Origin: Nocardioides sp. Arc9.136
Lineage (GTDB): Bacteria > Actinomycetota > Actinomycetes > Propionibacteriales > Nocardioidaceae
Direction of reading: 5' to 3'
DNA length: 64,000 nt
NCBI RefSeq assembly: GCF_030506255.1
Contig: NZ_CP113431.1
Coordinates: forward strand, 1,054,001 to 1,118,000
In this document: positions 44,545-52,225 of the stretch, piece by piece
How the letters are laid out: every line of letters begins with the position of its first letter
Numbering within the stretch: position 1 is the stretch's first letter
Notes under the pieces: generated by a model
The model's database searches: none
What the model was told of the DNA's origin: nothing
The model's input: the letters and a program-made list of their open reading frames with translations, nothing else
Program-made: the position numbers and the translations under genes

Positions 44545-45476
44545 GCGAACCCCGCGACCGTGGCCCACGCGCGGGGCTCGCGGGCCTCGCCCTCGCGCTG
44601 GACCGTCGCCTGGATCAGCCCGTAGGGGCGGTCCGCGGCGAGGAAGACCTCGCCGGGGTTGTCCAGCCCGAACGGTGCGAGGTCGACGAGGAAGTGGTGG
44701 TTGTTCGGGCACGAGAGCCGGACCTCGGCGATGCCGGGGAACGCCTCGAGGACGGCCTTGCCCATCGCGAAGATCGTCTGCTGCAGCGCGAGCGAGTGCA
44801 GGTCGGCGAAGGTCTCGAGCAGCAGGTCGCGCACCGCGGCGTACGTCGCGTCGAAGCCGTTCGAGCCGTCCGACCCCGGCGGCAGCTCGGCGTAGCGCCA
44901 CCAGGCCGTCACGTCGGTGGCGAGGATCCGGTCGTCGGTCTCGGGCAGGGTCGTGTAGCGGTCGCGGGGGAAGCCGGCGAACTCCGATCCGGTCGACTTC
45001 AGCACCGTCAGGTCGCGCAGGCCGGCCAGCACGAACACCTCGTCCCCGTCGCGCTGCACCAGCGTCGTGCGCGTCTCGCGCCCGGTGCGCACGAAGGAGT
45101 GGTCGTGCGGCTCGCCGCCGACCTCGATGCGGTCCCAGGAGTGCTGCTGCGCCTCCCAGCGCCCGCCGTCGACCCAGGGGAAGCCGGTCGTGAAGTGCTC
45201 GGCGAGCCGCAGCAGGAGCTCCTCGGGAGCCCCGATGCCGTCGCGGGCGAAGGCGTACACGGTGTTCTTCTGGGTGTCGGTGGCGACGACCTGGCTGTTG
45301 TCGCCGTGAGTGTGGCAGGCCGCGAAGTCACCGCGGAGCTGGCTGGTGACGGTGAGGTCGGTGATCCGGTGCTTCCCGCTGGTCGAGCCCGTCGAGACCC
45401 CTCGGTCGACGCGGACCAGGCGGCACTCGGCCTTGCCGTACTGGTTCTCCCCGAGGACGACGTCGCCCGTGGCCAT
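44541..45476 (-). CDS. Urate oxidase (uricase)
   Basis: A 311-aa cofactor-free uricase that converts urate to 5-hydroxyisourate. Both T-fold halves are present: VVATDTQKNTVYAFARDG, LKSTGSEFAGFPRD, TLPETDDRILATDV and the C-terminal NHHFLVDLAPFG. Residues about 26-34 (GVSTGSTSG) form an extra loop of roughly six residues compared with the Arthrobacter enzyme as I recall it. The DNA of this loop matches the intergenic repeat family. A TTA-free, C-ending codon pattern is otherwise like its neighbours. Start ATG 45476, 3 nt after the HIU hydrolase stop. Confidence 0.93.
   Translation of the reverse strand: MATGDVVLGENQYGKAECRLVRVDRGVSTGSTSGKHRITDLTVTSQLRGDFAACHTHGDNSQVVATDTQKNTVYAFARDGIGAPEELLLRLAEHFTTGFPWVDGGRWEAQQHSWDRIEVGGEPHDHSFVRTGRETRTTLVQRDGDEVFVLAGLRDLTVLKSTGSEFAGFPRDRYTTLPETDDRILATDVTAWWRYAELPPGSDGSNGFDATYAAVRDLLLETFADLHSLALQQTIFAMGKAVLEAFPGIAEVRLSCPNNHHFLVDLAPFGLDNPGEVFLAADRPYGLIQATVQREGEAREPRAWATVAGFA
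45381..45400 (-). repeat. Repeat-family fragment inside the uricase gene
   Basis: Plus strand ggtcgagcccgtcgagaccc shares both ends (ggtcgag and gtcgagacc) with the intergenic element of clusters 1-3 and forms a short hairpin. It stays in frame. Confidence 0.6.
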
Positions 45477-45479
45477 CGC

Positions 45480-45776
45480 TCAGCTCCCCTTGTAGGTGGT
45501 GTAGGCGAACGGGCTCAGCAGCAGCGCGACGTGGTGGTGCGGCTCGGCCCCGTCGACGGTGAGGTCGACCCGCACGACGGGGTGGAAGGCGGTCGCGGTG
45601 GCGAACGTCAGCGCGTGGTGGCCGCCGTCGAGCACGGTCGCGAACCGGATCCGTCCGTCGGCGTCGGTGCGCGCCCGCTCCAGCTCGGCGCCGGCGCCGG
45701 TGGCGAGGACGACCTCGAGGTCCGCGCGGGGCGCGCCCGCCCCGGTGTCGAGCACGTGGGTGGACAGGGTGGTCAC
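45480..45776 (-). CDS. 5-hydroxyisourate hydrolase (transthyretin-like)
   Basis: A 98-aa HIU hydrolase. It begins STHVLD with His7 and ends in YKGS, the variant of the diagnostic C-terminal YRGS tetrapeptide; HHHVALLLSPFAYTTY is also typical. Converts 5-hydroxyisourate to OHCU. GTG start overlaps the OHCU decarboxylase stop (GTGA). Confidence 0.92.
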   Translation of the reverse strand: MTTLSTHVLDTGAGAPRADLEVVLATGAGAELERARTDADGRIRFATVLDGGHHALTFATATAFHPVVRVDLTVDGAEPHHHVALLLSPFAYTTYKGS

Positions 45777-46276
45777 GAGAACAGCCCCCTCAGCCGCAGC
45801 ACGGCGATCTCGGCGAGCTGGGCCCGCGTGACCTCGAGCTCGGTGGCCGGGTCGTTGCCCAGGCGCTGCTCGAGCTGCTCGAGGACCTCCCCGGCGCTGC
45901 GACCCGCGGCCCGGACGAGGAAGACCCGACCGAAGCGCTCCTCGTACGCCGCGTTGCCGGCGGCGATCCGCTCCTGGACCCCGGCCTCGTCCCCGGCGTC
46001 CGAGCCGACGCGGGACTGCTCGCGCCGCGACATCTCCGCGCTCGCGCCGCTCCCGGCGTGCCGCTCACCGATCCGCGGGTGGTCGGCGAGGGCCCGCTCG
46101 ACCTCCTCGACCGTCCACGTCGCGGTCAGCGCCTCCGCGTGCGCGACGAGCGCCTCGACGCCCGCGTAGGGCCGGTTCGCGACGACCGCGTCGACCCACG
46201 AGGCGATGTCGGCGCAGGGCCGCACCACCTCGGCCGCCCCGGCCTCGTCCATCGCGTTCAGCTGCTCGATCCGCAC
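45773..46276 (-). CDS. OHCU decarboxylase
   Basis: A 167-aa 2-oxo-4-hydroxy-4-carboxy-5-ureidoimidazoline decarboxylase giving (S)-allantoin. Catalytic HPRIGE (H66) and RFGRVFLVRAAGRS near the C-terminus are conserved. First gene of the operon; GTG start with gggaggag upstream. Together with the next two genes it completes stereospecific urate to allantoin conversion. Confidence 0.92.
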   Translation of the reverse strand: MRIEQLNAMDEAGAAEVVRPCADIASWVDAVVANRPYAGVEALVAHAEALTATWTVEEVERALADHPRIGERHAGSGASAEMSRREQSRVGSDAGDEAGVQERIAAGNAAYEERFGRVFLVRAAGRSAGEVLEQLEQRLGNDPATELEVTRAQLAEIAVLRLRGLFS

Positions 46277-46329
46277 GTCCGCTCCTCCCTGGAGCGGCTG
46301 AAGCTAGGCAGCTGGCGTGTCGCCGGATC

Positions 46330-46345
46330 GAAACCGCCGTTTCAG
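46330..46345 (-). promoter_or_regulatory. Candidate purine-regulon operator (uricase operon)
   Basis: Minus strand CTGAAACGGCGGTTTC, arms GAAAC/GTTTC. TAGCTT (46306-46301, minus) is a possible -10 box, which would put this site next to the -35 region. Confidence 0.6.
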
Positions 46346-46385
46346 CGGCGTTACGGTCCGCGCCCGTGCGTTTCGGTGCCGCGCG

Positions 46386-46453
46386 AATCGTTCAATTGCG
46401 CGGTTGTGACTGGTTACCGGCCGGTTCGGGCGTCGCAATCGTTCAATTGCGCG
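46386..46453. repeat. Direct repeat pair with internal palindrome
   Basis: AATCGTTCAATTGCGCG occurs at 46386-46402 and again, 51 bp later, at 46437-46453. Copy 2 extends to cgcaat-cgttca-attgcg, a 6-6-6 inverted repeat; it overlaps the stop codon of the amidase gene. Both lie upstream of the uricase operon and may be a second regulatory input, five helical turns apart. Confidence 0.6.
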
Positions 46454-48044
46454 ATTGCGGTGACCCCACCAGCTCGTCCGCCAGCCGCAGCAGGTCCCGG
46501 TCCCGGCCGGGCGCGGCGACGAGGCACGCGCCGACGGGGAGACCGCCGGCGCCGGGAGCGGTGGTGGTCGGCACCGACACGGCCGGCAGGCCGGCGAGCG
46601 CGGCCAGGCAGGTCAGCTGCATGGTGGCGGCGCGGACCGGCTCCATGTCCTCGCCGAGCAGCGGGGCGACCGAGGAGGCGGACGGGAGCAGCAGCACCCG
46701 CGCGCCGACCAGCGACCGGACCGCCGCACGAGCCTCGGCCACGACCGCCCGCGCGGCCGACACCTGGCCGTCCGTGACCGTCCGGGCGTGCTCGAACCGT
46801 GCCCGGACGTCCGGCCCCAGCACGTGCAGCCGGCCCTCGAGCCACGCGCCGTGGGACTGCCAGGCCTCCCAGGCCTGGACGGTCCGGAACGCGTCGAGCC
46901 ACCCCGGCAGGTCGGCCATCGGCCAGTGCTCCTCGCCCGCGCCCGCCGGCACGACGGCCCGCACGGCGGCGGCCACCTCCGGCGAGGCCAGGTCGACCAG
47001 GCCGGGCACCACGACCACGTCGCCGGCCGAGAACCCGGCCGAGAACCCGCCCGAGAACCCGCCCGAGGACCCGCCCGAGGACCCGCCCGTGGCCGGCGGC
47101 AGCAGCACGTCCCCGACGGCCACGAGCAGCTCCACCGAGCGCGTCAGCCAGCCGACGGCGTCGTACGACGGGGCGAGGGGAAACAGTCCGTCGACCGGCA
47201 CGGCGCCGGTGGTGGTGCGGATCCCGAAGAGGCCCTGGTACGCCGCCGGCACCCGGATCGAGCCGCCGGTGTCGGTGCCGAGGCCGATGGTGGCGTGGCC
47301 CAGCGAGACGGCGGAGGCGGAGCCGGAGGTCGAGCCGCCGGGGACGCGGTACGGCGCGCGCGGGTTGGGCGGCGCTCCGGTGTGCGCGTTCGTGCCGGCC
47401 AGCGACCAGGCGAGCTCGTCGGTCCGGGCGATCCCGCGCACGTCGGCGCCCGCGGCGAGGAGGCGGGCCACCGCGTCCGCGTGGTCGCGGGCGGTCGGTG
47501 CGGCGTCGAGCCAGGCCGGGTTGCCGGCGCCGGTGCGGTGGCCGGCGACGGCGTACAGGTCCTTGACCGCCACCGACTCCCCGGCCAGCGGGCCGGAGCC
47601 CGAGCCGTGCACGAGGGGGTCGCCGACGACGCGCCACACGCGGGTGTCGAGCGCGGGCGCGGGTGCGGCGACGTGCGCGGCGGTGACCTGCCAGCCGTCG
47701 GCGAGCCGCGCCCACAGCTGGGTCTGCTGCCCGCGCCCGCCCCGCTCGAGCTCGGTGACCGCGACCACGAGCGCGTGGTCGTCGTCGATCGTCTGCACGT
47801 GCGTCTGCACGATCCGCCGCCGGGGCGCGCCGCCGCGCCGCCCGCGGAAGGCGCTGATCGCGTCGTGCCCGACGAGCAGCCCCGCCGCGTCGCCGCGCAG
47901 GGTCGTGGGGCCGGGCGCGAAGAGCCGGTCGAGGGCCTCGAGGTCGTCGTCCATGAGCGCGCGCTCGTAAGCCCGGAAGGCCTCGACGAGGCCGGGCGGG
48001 ACGGGCTTGGCCGCGCCGGAGGGCGCCGTGGGGGAGTCGGTCAC
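46443..48044 (-). CDS. AtzH-like domain fused to amidase (candidate oxalurate amidohydrolase)
   Basis: A 533-aa fusion. Residues about 15-130 form a SnoaL-like AtzH/DUF3225 domain (LVEAFRAYERALMDDDLEALDRLF); residues about 140-530 are an amidase-signature enzyme with the triad K161, S238, S262. Separate AtzH/HpxZ-like and amidase proteins act together in cyanurate and oxalurate degradation (HpxWXYZ in Klebsiella), so the fusion plus the purine context points to oxalurate. A GGSSGGSSGGFSGGFS tract is encoded by a 12-nt tandem repeat. Start overlaps the acetamidase stop. Confidence 0.82.
   Translation of the reverse strand: MTDSPTAPSGAAKPVPPGLVEAFRAYERALMDDDLEALDRLFAPGPTTLRGDAAGLLVGHDAISAFRGRRGGAPRRRIVQTHVQTIDDDHALVVAVTELERGGRGQQTQLWARLADGWQVTAAHVAAPAPALDTRVWRVVGDPLVHGSGSGPLAGESVAVKDLYAVAGHRTGAGNPAWLDAAPTARDHADAVARLLAAGADVRGIARTDELAWSLAGTNAHTGAPPNPRAPYRVPGGSTSGSASAVSLGHATIGLGTDTGGSIRVPAAYQGLFGIRTTTGAVPVDGLFPLAPSYDAVGWLTRSVELLVAVGDVLLPPATGGSSGGSSGGFSGGFSAGFSAGDVVVVPGLVDLASPEVAAAVRAVVPAGAGEEHWPMADLPGWLDAFRTVQAWEAWQSHGAWLEGRLHVLGPDVRARFEHARTVTDGQVSAARAVVAEARAAVRSLVGARVLLLPSASSVAPLLGEDMEPVRAATMQLTCLAALAGLPAVSVPTTTAPGAGGLPVGACLVAAPGRDRDLLRLADELVGSPQSRN
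47029..47088 (-). repeat. Five tandem 12-nt units inside the amidase gene
   Basis: gagaacccgccc and variants, five in a row on the plus strand, encode a Gly/Ser/Phe-rich insertion in the amidase domain. In-frame and probably length-variable. Confidence 0.85.
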
Positions 48045-49102
48045 GAGAAGTCACTCTTCCGGATCCGCGCGTGCGCGCCCTTCACGACATCCACGACCTG
48101 CGAGATCTCGAAGTCGGTCGCGGCGCTGAGGTAGGCGTAGGCCAGCGCCGGGTCCATGCCGTACGCCGCGCCGAGCAGCGCGATCGCGGCGCGCACGCAG
48201 TTCTGCACGGCCACGTCGAGGTCCTCGTCGAGCCCGGTCGGCACCAGGTGCTCGCCCGTCTCGGCCAGCGGCCCGGCCAGCTCGCCGAAGCGGCGTACCG
48301 CCTCCTCCCGCGGCACCACGTCCAGCCGCACCGTCGCCCGCAGCGAGGCCTCCATGGCGGTCAGCGACACCTCGCCGCAGCCCTGCGCGAAGTGCGGGTC
48401 GCCGACGTAGGCCAGCGCGCCGTCGACCTGCACCGGCAGGTAGAGCGTCGAGCCCGCGGTCAGCAGGTTGATGTCGAGGTTCCCGCCGTGCGGGCCGGGC
48501 GGCACCGAGTGCGGCCGGTCGTCGCCGGCCACCGCGACGCCCATGATCCCCAGGAACGGCGCCAGCGGGAACGACACCCGCGGCTCCTCGCCGGGCCGCA
48601 GCGGCAGCCGCCCGTGGGTCCCGTCCTCGCTGACGGTGGCGAAGGCGGAGAAGCAGGCGGCGGCCTCGAGCGGGTACTCACCGGCCAGGCACCCCCGCCC
48701 GTGCCGGTTGGAGATGACGCCGTACGGCACCCGGGGGAGCGCCTCGACCAGCGTCATCGCCAGCAGGTCACCGGGCCGGGCGCCCTCGACCCGGACGGGC
48801 CGGCTGACCACGTGCGGACCGTCCACGCCGAAGGTGCGCGGCAGGTCGCTCGCCGCGATCGCCACCGCGTCCCGGAGCACCTCGCCCGCGCCGTGCGCGC
48901 CGAAGAACCGCTCGGGGTCGCGACCCTGGTCCTCGAGGATCCCCTCGTGGCTGACGGTGTCGAAGGTGACCTCCGTCCCCGGCTGGACGCTCAGCGCCGG
49001 CGCGTCGCCGGCGCAGGGCAGCCGTCCCCACAAGACGGTGTCCGGCGCGGCCGGGAGGTACGTCGAGGACCGGATCGGGCCGGCACCGGGCTGCAGGATC
49101 AC
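48041..49102 (-). CDS. Acetamidase/formamidase-family protein
   Basis: A 353-aa FmdA/AmdA-family amidohydrolase. GGNLDINLLTAGSTLYLPV, GDPHFAQGCGE and the final ISQVVDVVKGAHA belong to the family core. It hydrolyses short amides to ammonia; in this operon oxamate or formamide-like products of ureide breakdown are plausible. GTG start at 49102 with TACGGT 7 nt upstream, so the message should be leaderless. The family usually runs 300-410 aa. Confidence 0.88.
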   Translation of the reverse strand: MILQPGAGPIRSSTYLPAAPDTVLWGRLPCAGDAPALSVQPGTEVTFDTVSHEGILEDQGRDPERFFGAHGAGEVLRDAVAIAASDLPRTFGVDGPHVVSRPVRVEGARPGDLLAMTLVEALPRVPYGVISNRHGRGCLAGEYPLEAAACFSAFATVSEDGTHGRLPLRPGEEPRVSFPLAPFLGIMGVAVAGDDRPHSVPPGPHGGNLDINLLTAGSTLYLPVQVDGALAYVGDPHFAQGCGEVSLTAMEASLRATVRLDVVPREEAVRRFGELAGPLAETGEHLVPTGLDEDLDVAVQNCVRAAIALLGAAYGMDPALAYAYLSAATDFEISQVVDVVKGAHARIRKSDFS

Positions 49103-49109
49103 CCGCCGG

Positions 49110-49115
49110 ACCGTA
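49110..49115 (-). promoter_or_regulatory. -10 box for leaderless acetamidase-amidase operon
   Basis: Minus-strand TACGGT, 7 nt before the GTG at 49102; the operator at 49117-49132 lies directly upstream, inside the -35/-10 spacer. Confidence 0.6.
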
Positions 49116-49116
49116 G

Positions 49117-49132
49117 GGAACGGTTGTTTCAG
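49117..49132 (-). promoter_or_regulatory. Candidate purine-regulon operator (acetamidase operon)
   Basis: Minus strand CTGAAACAACCGTTCC. Third member of the CTGAAACNNNNGTT set, here in a position fit for repression. Confidence 0.55.
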
Positions 49133-49161
49133 CCGTGTCTCGCCCAGCCGACGGCCACCCG

Positions 49162-49512
49162 TCAGATCGCGAGCGTCACGGCCAGCAGCACCGCCGCGAC
49201 GAGCACCGCGCCGGTCATCACCACGCCCAGCCCGAACCGCGGCAGCGGCCGCCCGGTCCGCATCGCGCGCTCGACCAGCGACCACCGCCGGTAGGCGAGC
49301 ACCGTGGTGCCGCCGCCGAGCAGGAGCAGCACGACCACCAGCGTGCGGCGGAGCCACTCGGGGTCCGGCACCCCCAGCGAGTCCATGGCCACCGCCCCCG
49401 CCATCACCGCCAGCGCCGTGCGCACCCAGGCGAGGAACGTGCGCTCGTTGGCCAGCGTGTACCTCGGGTCCGGCTCCCCGCCCTCGTCGTACACGCCCAT
49501 GCCGGGCATCAT
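49162..49512 (-). CDS. DUF202 (YidH-family) membrane protein
   Basis: A small protein of about 116 aa. The conserved DUF202 start is visible (DPRYTLANERTFLAWVRTALA), followed by three hydrophobic helices. The start is uncertain: ATG 49512, 49509 and 49500 are all in frame and none has a good ribosome site. Divergent from the thioesterase-like gene, 31 bp apart. Function of the family is unknown. Confidence 0.8.
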   Translation of the reverse strand: MMPGMGVYDEGGEPDPRYTLANERTFLAWVRTALAVMAGAVAMDSLGVPDPEWLRRTLVVVLLLLGGGTTVLAYRRWSLVERAMRTGRPLPRFGLGVVMTGAVLVAAVLLAVTLAI

Positions 49513-49530
49513 CGCGCACGCCCGGATCGG

Positions 49531-49536
49531 TAGCGT
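49531..49536 (+). promoter_or_regulatory. -10 box for leaderless thioesterase transcript
   Basis: TAGCGT, 7 nt before the ATG at 49544. Confidence 0.6.
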
Positions 49537-49543
49537 CCCGGGC

Positions 49544-50344
49544 ATGCACGAGTACGACGCCCAGACCGCCGTCACGCCCACCGGGGACGGCCGGTACGCC
49601 GCCGAGCTGTCCGACGGTTGGCACGTCGGCGGCGGCATCAACGGCGGGTACCTCCTGGCGATCATCGGCCGGGCGATCAGCGCGCACCTGCCCACCAAGC
49701 CGCACCCGCTCTCGGTGAGCGCCTACTACCTCTCCGCCTCGGTGGCCGGACCGGCCGAGGTCGCCCTCGACGTCCGCCGCGACGGCGGCAGCATCGCGAC
49801 CGTCGCCGCCGACCTCCGGCAGGGAGACCAGACGAGGATCACCGCGCTCGCGACGTACGGCGACCTCACCCGGCTCGGCGACGACGTCCGCACCACCGCC
49901 GAGGAGCCGCACCTGCCACCGGTCGAGGAGTGCGTGCCCTCCTCGCTGGCGCCCGAGGAGGTACGTCGCGCGGCGCCGCTCATGCAGCGCTTCGACATGC
50001 GCTTCCACCCCGACCACGTGGGCTGGGCGGTCGGCGAGCCCGGCCGCACGGGCGTCATCTCCGCCTGGTTCCGGCTCGCCGACGGCCGCGAGCCCGACCC
50101 GGTCTCGCTGCTCCTCGCCGCGGACGCCCTCCCGCCGGTCACCTTCGACCTCGGCATGCCCGGCTGGGCGCCGACCCTCGAGCTGACCGCCCACGTCCGC
50201 GCCGTGCCCGCGCCCGGCTGGCTCAAGGTCCGCCACGCGACCCGGAACATGGCCGGCGGCATGTTCGAGGAGGACTGCGAGGTGTGGGACTCCACCGGCC
50301 GCCTCGTCGCCCAGTCCCGCCAGCTCGCCCGCCAGCCCCGCTGA
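49544..50344 (+). CDS. TesB-like acyl-CoA thioesterase family protein
   Basis: A 266-aa double-hotdog protein. The N-terminal hotdog has GWHVGGGINGGYLLAIIGRA and the second half (about 150-260) includes DPVSLLLAADALPPV, as in mycobacterial thioesterase-superfamily proteins. Probably hydrolyses an acyl-CoA ester. ATG is probably the first transcribed codon. The downstream region contains repeat cluster 3. Confidence 0.85.
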   Translation: MHEYDAQTAVTPTGDGRYAAELSDGWHVGGGINGGYLLAIIGRAISAHLPTKPHPLSVSAYYLSASVAGPAEVALDVRRDGGSIATVAADLRQGDQTRITALATYGDLTRLGDDVRTTAEEPHLPPVEECVPSSLAPEEVRRAAPLMQRFDMRFHPDHVGWAVGEPGRTGVISAWFRLADGREPDPVSLLLAADALPPVTFDLGMPGWAPTLELTAHVRAVPAPGWLKVRHATRNMAGGMFEEDCEVWDSTGRLVAQSRQLARQPR

Positions 50345-50351
50345 CACCGCT

Positions 50352-50590
50352 GGTCGAGCAGCGAGCGCCAGCGAGCGTCGTCGAGACCCCGTGACGGACG
50401 CAGGGCCTCGGGCAGAGCGCCAGCGACCACCGCTGGTCGAGCAGCGAGCGCCAGCGAGCGTCGTCGAGACCCGGCGACGTGCGCAGTGCCCCGAGCAGCG
50501 CGCCAGCGACCACCGCTGGTCGAGCAGCGAGCGCCAGCGAGCGTCGTCGAGACCCCGTGACGGACGCAGGGCCTCGGGCACAGGGCAGGG
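50352..50590 (+). repeat. Intergenic repeat cluster 3 (83-bp tandem array)
   Basis: Copies start at 50352, 50435 and 50518, an exact 83-bp period. Each opens with ggtcgagcagcgagcgcc and closes its conserved core with cgtcgtcgagacc; the inter-core part is also similar. Lies between convergent genes and may form transcription-terminating hairpins. Confidence 0.9.
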
Positions 50591-50605
50591 CGCAGGGCCG
50601 AGGAG

Positions 50606-52225
50606 CTACCCGACCCGCTCGACGTCGGAGTCGTGGATCGCGGGCCCGCGCTCGAGCCACCACGCGGCGGCGCGACGCACGTCGTCGGCGACGTGGTCGG
50701 CGAGCTCCTTGACCTCCGGCGCGCCCTGCATGCCGAGGGCGAAGAGCATCGCGTGCCGCTCGGCCGGCCGCTGCTGGCCGGCGATTGAGTCCGCGAGGGT
50801 CGCGGCGTCCGCCGGGTCCAGCGCAGTGCGTGCCATCCCCATGTTCAGCAGCGCCCGTGTGCGGATGGTCGGCCGCTCCTCGGAGTGGATGCGCCGCACC
50901 ACCTTGTCGTGCCGGTCGCCGTGCCCCACGCGCATCAGCACCGTCCACGCCCGCGCGGAGAGCAGGTCGTTGGGGTGCGCGGTCAGCCGCAGGCACTGCT
51001 CGGCGACGGCGGGCGCGTACGGGCTGGCGGCGATCACCAGCGCCGCGTGGTGCCGCCGCGCCTTGTGCACGTGCAGCAGCGCCTCGCGCAGCAGCCGCCG
51101 CAGCATGGGGTCCGGCTCGCGCGAGTGCTGGGTGGGCGTCTGGGCCTGGGCGGTCGCAGCCAGCTCGGCGACGATCGCGACGGTCTGGGTGTGGGGGACC
51201 AGCTCGGACGTCGTGCGCGCCTGGGTCACCATGCCGAACGCCCGCCTCGTCCGCAGCCCGCCGCTCACCCGCTCCCAGGAGCTGTCCGGCAGGTGCACCG
51301 CGAGGTCGAAGAAGTCGAGCCGCCCGTCGAGCGGGTCGTGCCGCCGCAGCGCACCGACCACGGCGCTCTCGAGCTGGGCGAGCGCATCGGCCTTGAGGTG
51401 CCCGCGCGCGATCTTGTACGCCGCCACCGACGCGGCGGCGCGCCGCAGGTTGCCGTCGTCGCTGCCGAGCAGGCGCAGGACCAGGTCACCGGCGGGCGCG
51501 TCGGGCAGCTCGGTCAGCAGGTTCAGGACCGGCGCGACGACCTGTGCGTCCGGATGCACCACGAAGCCGCCGATCGCCCGCAGCATCGGCCGCTGCGCCG
51601 CGTTGTGGCGCAGCATCGTCGCCGCCGCCTCGTACCGGCGCACGTACGCCGGCCCCACCGCCACGCCCAGCTCCTCGACCAGCCGGCCGCACAACCGCGT
51701 CCACTCCTCCTTGCGCAGGAAGACCCGGTCGAACCGGTGCAGCTGCTCGGCCAGCCGCAGCCACAGCGCGCCCCCGGCGTCGCCCCGCTCGGCCGCGTCC
51801 AGCATCCCCTCGAACGACCCGGGCGTCACCGTCTCGTCCTCGCGCAGCGCCGTCTCGCGCGGCGGGGGACCGCTGCCGAAGGCGCGACGCAGGCCGCTGG
51901 CCACCGACACCAAGGCACCCTCGGGCAGCCCGAGGACCTGCTCGTACGTCGCCACGACCCGCCCCGGCACCGGCTGCAGCCCGGACTCCCACCGCGACAC
52001 GCGCGTGTTGTCGACCTGGACCCCGCGCTCCTTGAGGACTTTCAGGAAGCCGTCGCGCCGGGCCAGCTCGGGGTCCGGTCCCAGCAGCCGGTTGGTGCTG
52101 AGCAGCCACGCGACCCGCTGGTCGACGCCCACACCGAGCTCGGTGATCGGGGTGCTGTCGACCGGGAGCTTCTGCGGGCGACCGCGTCGGCGGGCGGCGC
52201 CCGAGCCCTCGCCCGTGCCTGTCAT
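50606..52225 (-). CDS. Helix-turn-helix protein with HEAT-like helical C-terminal region
   Basis: A 539-aa protein. Residues about 25-105 resemble an XRE-type HTH (VDNTRVSRWESGLQPVP, then LGLPEGALVSVA); the remaining ~430 residues are alpha-helical repeats reminiscent of HEAT/ARM (NLRRAAASVAAYKIARGHL, PTIRTRALLNMGMARTAL). ATG 52225 has GGAGAGGA upstream on the minus strand. Divergent from the large surface-protein gene, with 236 bp between them. No enzymatic motif. Probably a DNA-binding regulator. Confidence 0.75.
   Translation of the reverse strand: MTGTGEGSGAARRRGRPQKLPVDSTPITELGVGVDQRVAWLLSTNRLLGPDPELARRDGFLKVLKERGVQVDNTRVSRWESGLQPVPGRVVATYEQVLGLPEGALVSVASGLRRAFGSGPPPRETALREDETVTPGSFEGMLDAAERGDAGGALWLRLAEQLHRFDRVFLRKEEWTRLCGRLVEELGVAVGPAYVRRYEAAATMLRHNAAQRPMLRAIGGFVVHPDAQVVAPVLNLLTELPDAPAGDLVLRLLGSDDGNLRRAAASVAAYKIARGHLKADALAQLESAVVGALRRHDPLDGRLDFFDLAVHLPDSSWERVSGGLRTRRAFGMVTQARTTSELVPHTQTVAIVAELAATAQAQTPTQHSREPDPMLRRLLREALLHVHKARRHHAALVIAASPYAPAVAEQCLRLTAHPNDLLSARAWTVLMRVGHGDRHDKVVRRIHSEERPTIRTRALLNMGMARTALDPADAATLADSIAGQQRPAERHAMLFALGMQGAPEVKELADHVADDVRRAAAWWLERGPAIHDSDVERVG

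Noticed and set aside
50352-50590. CRISPR array
   Set aside because: The 83-bp units are similar across their whole length, so there are no unique spacers, and no cas gene is near.
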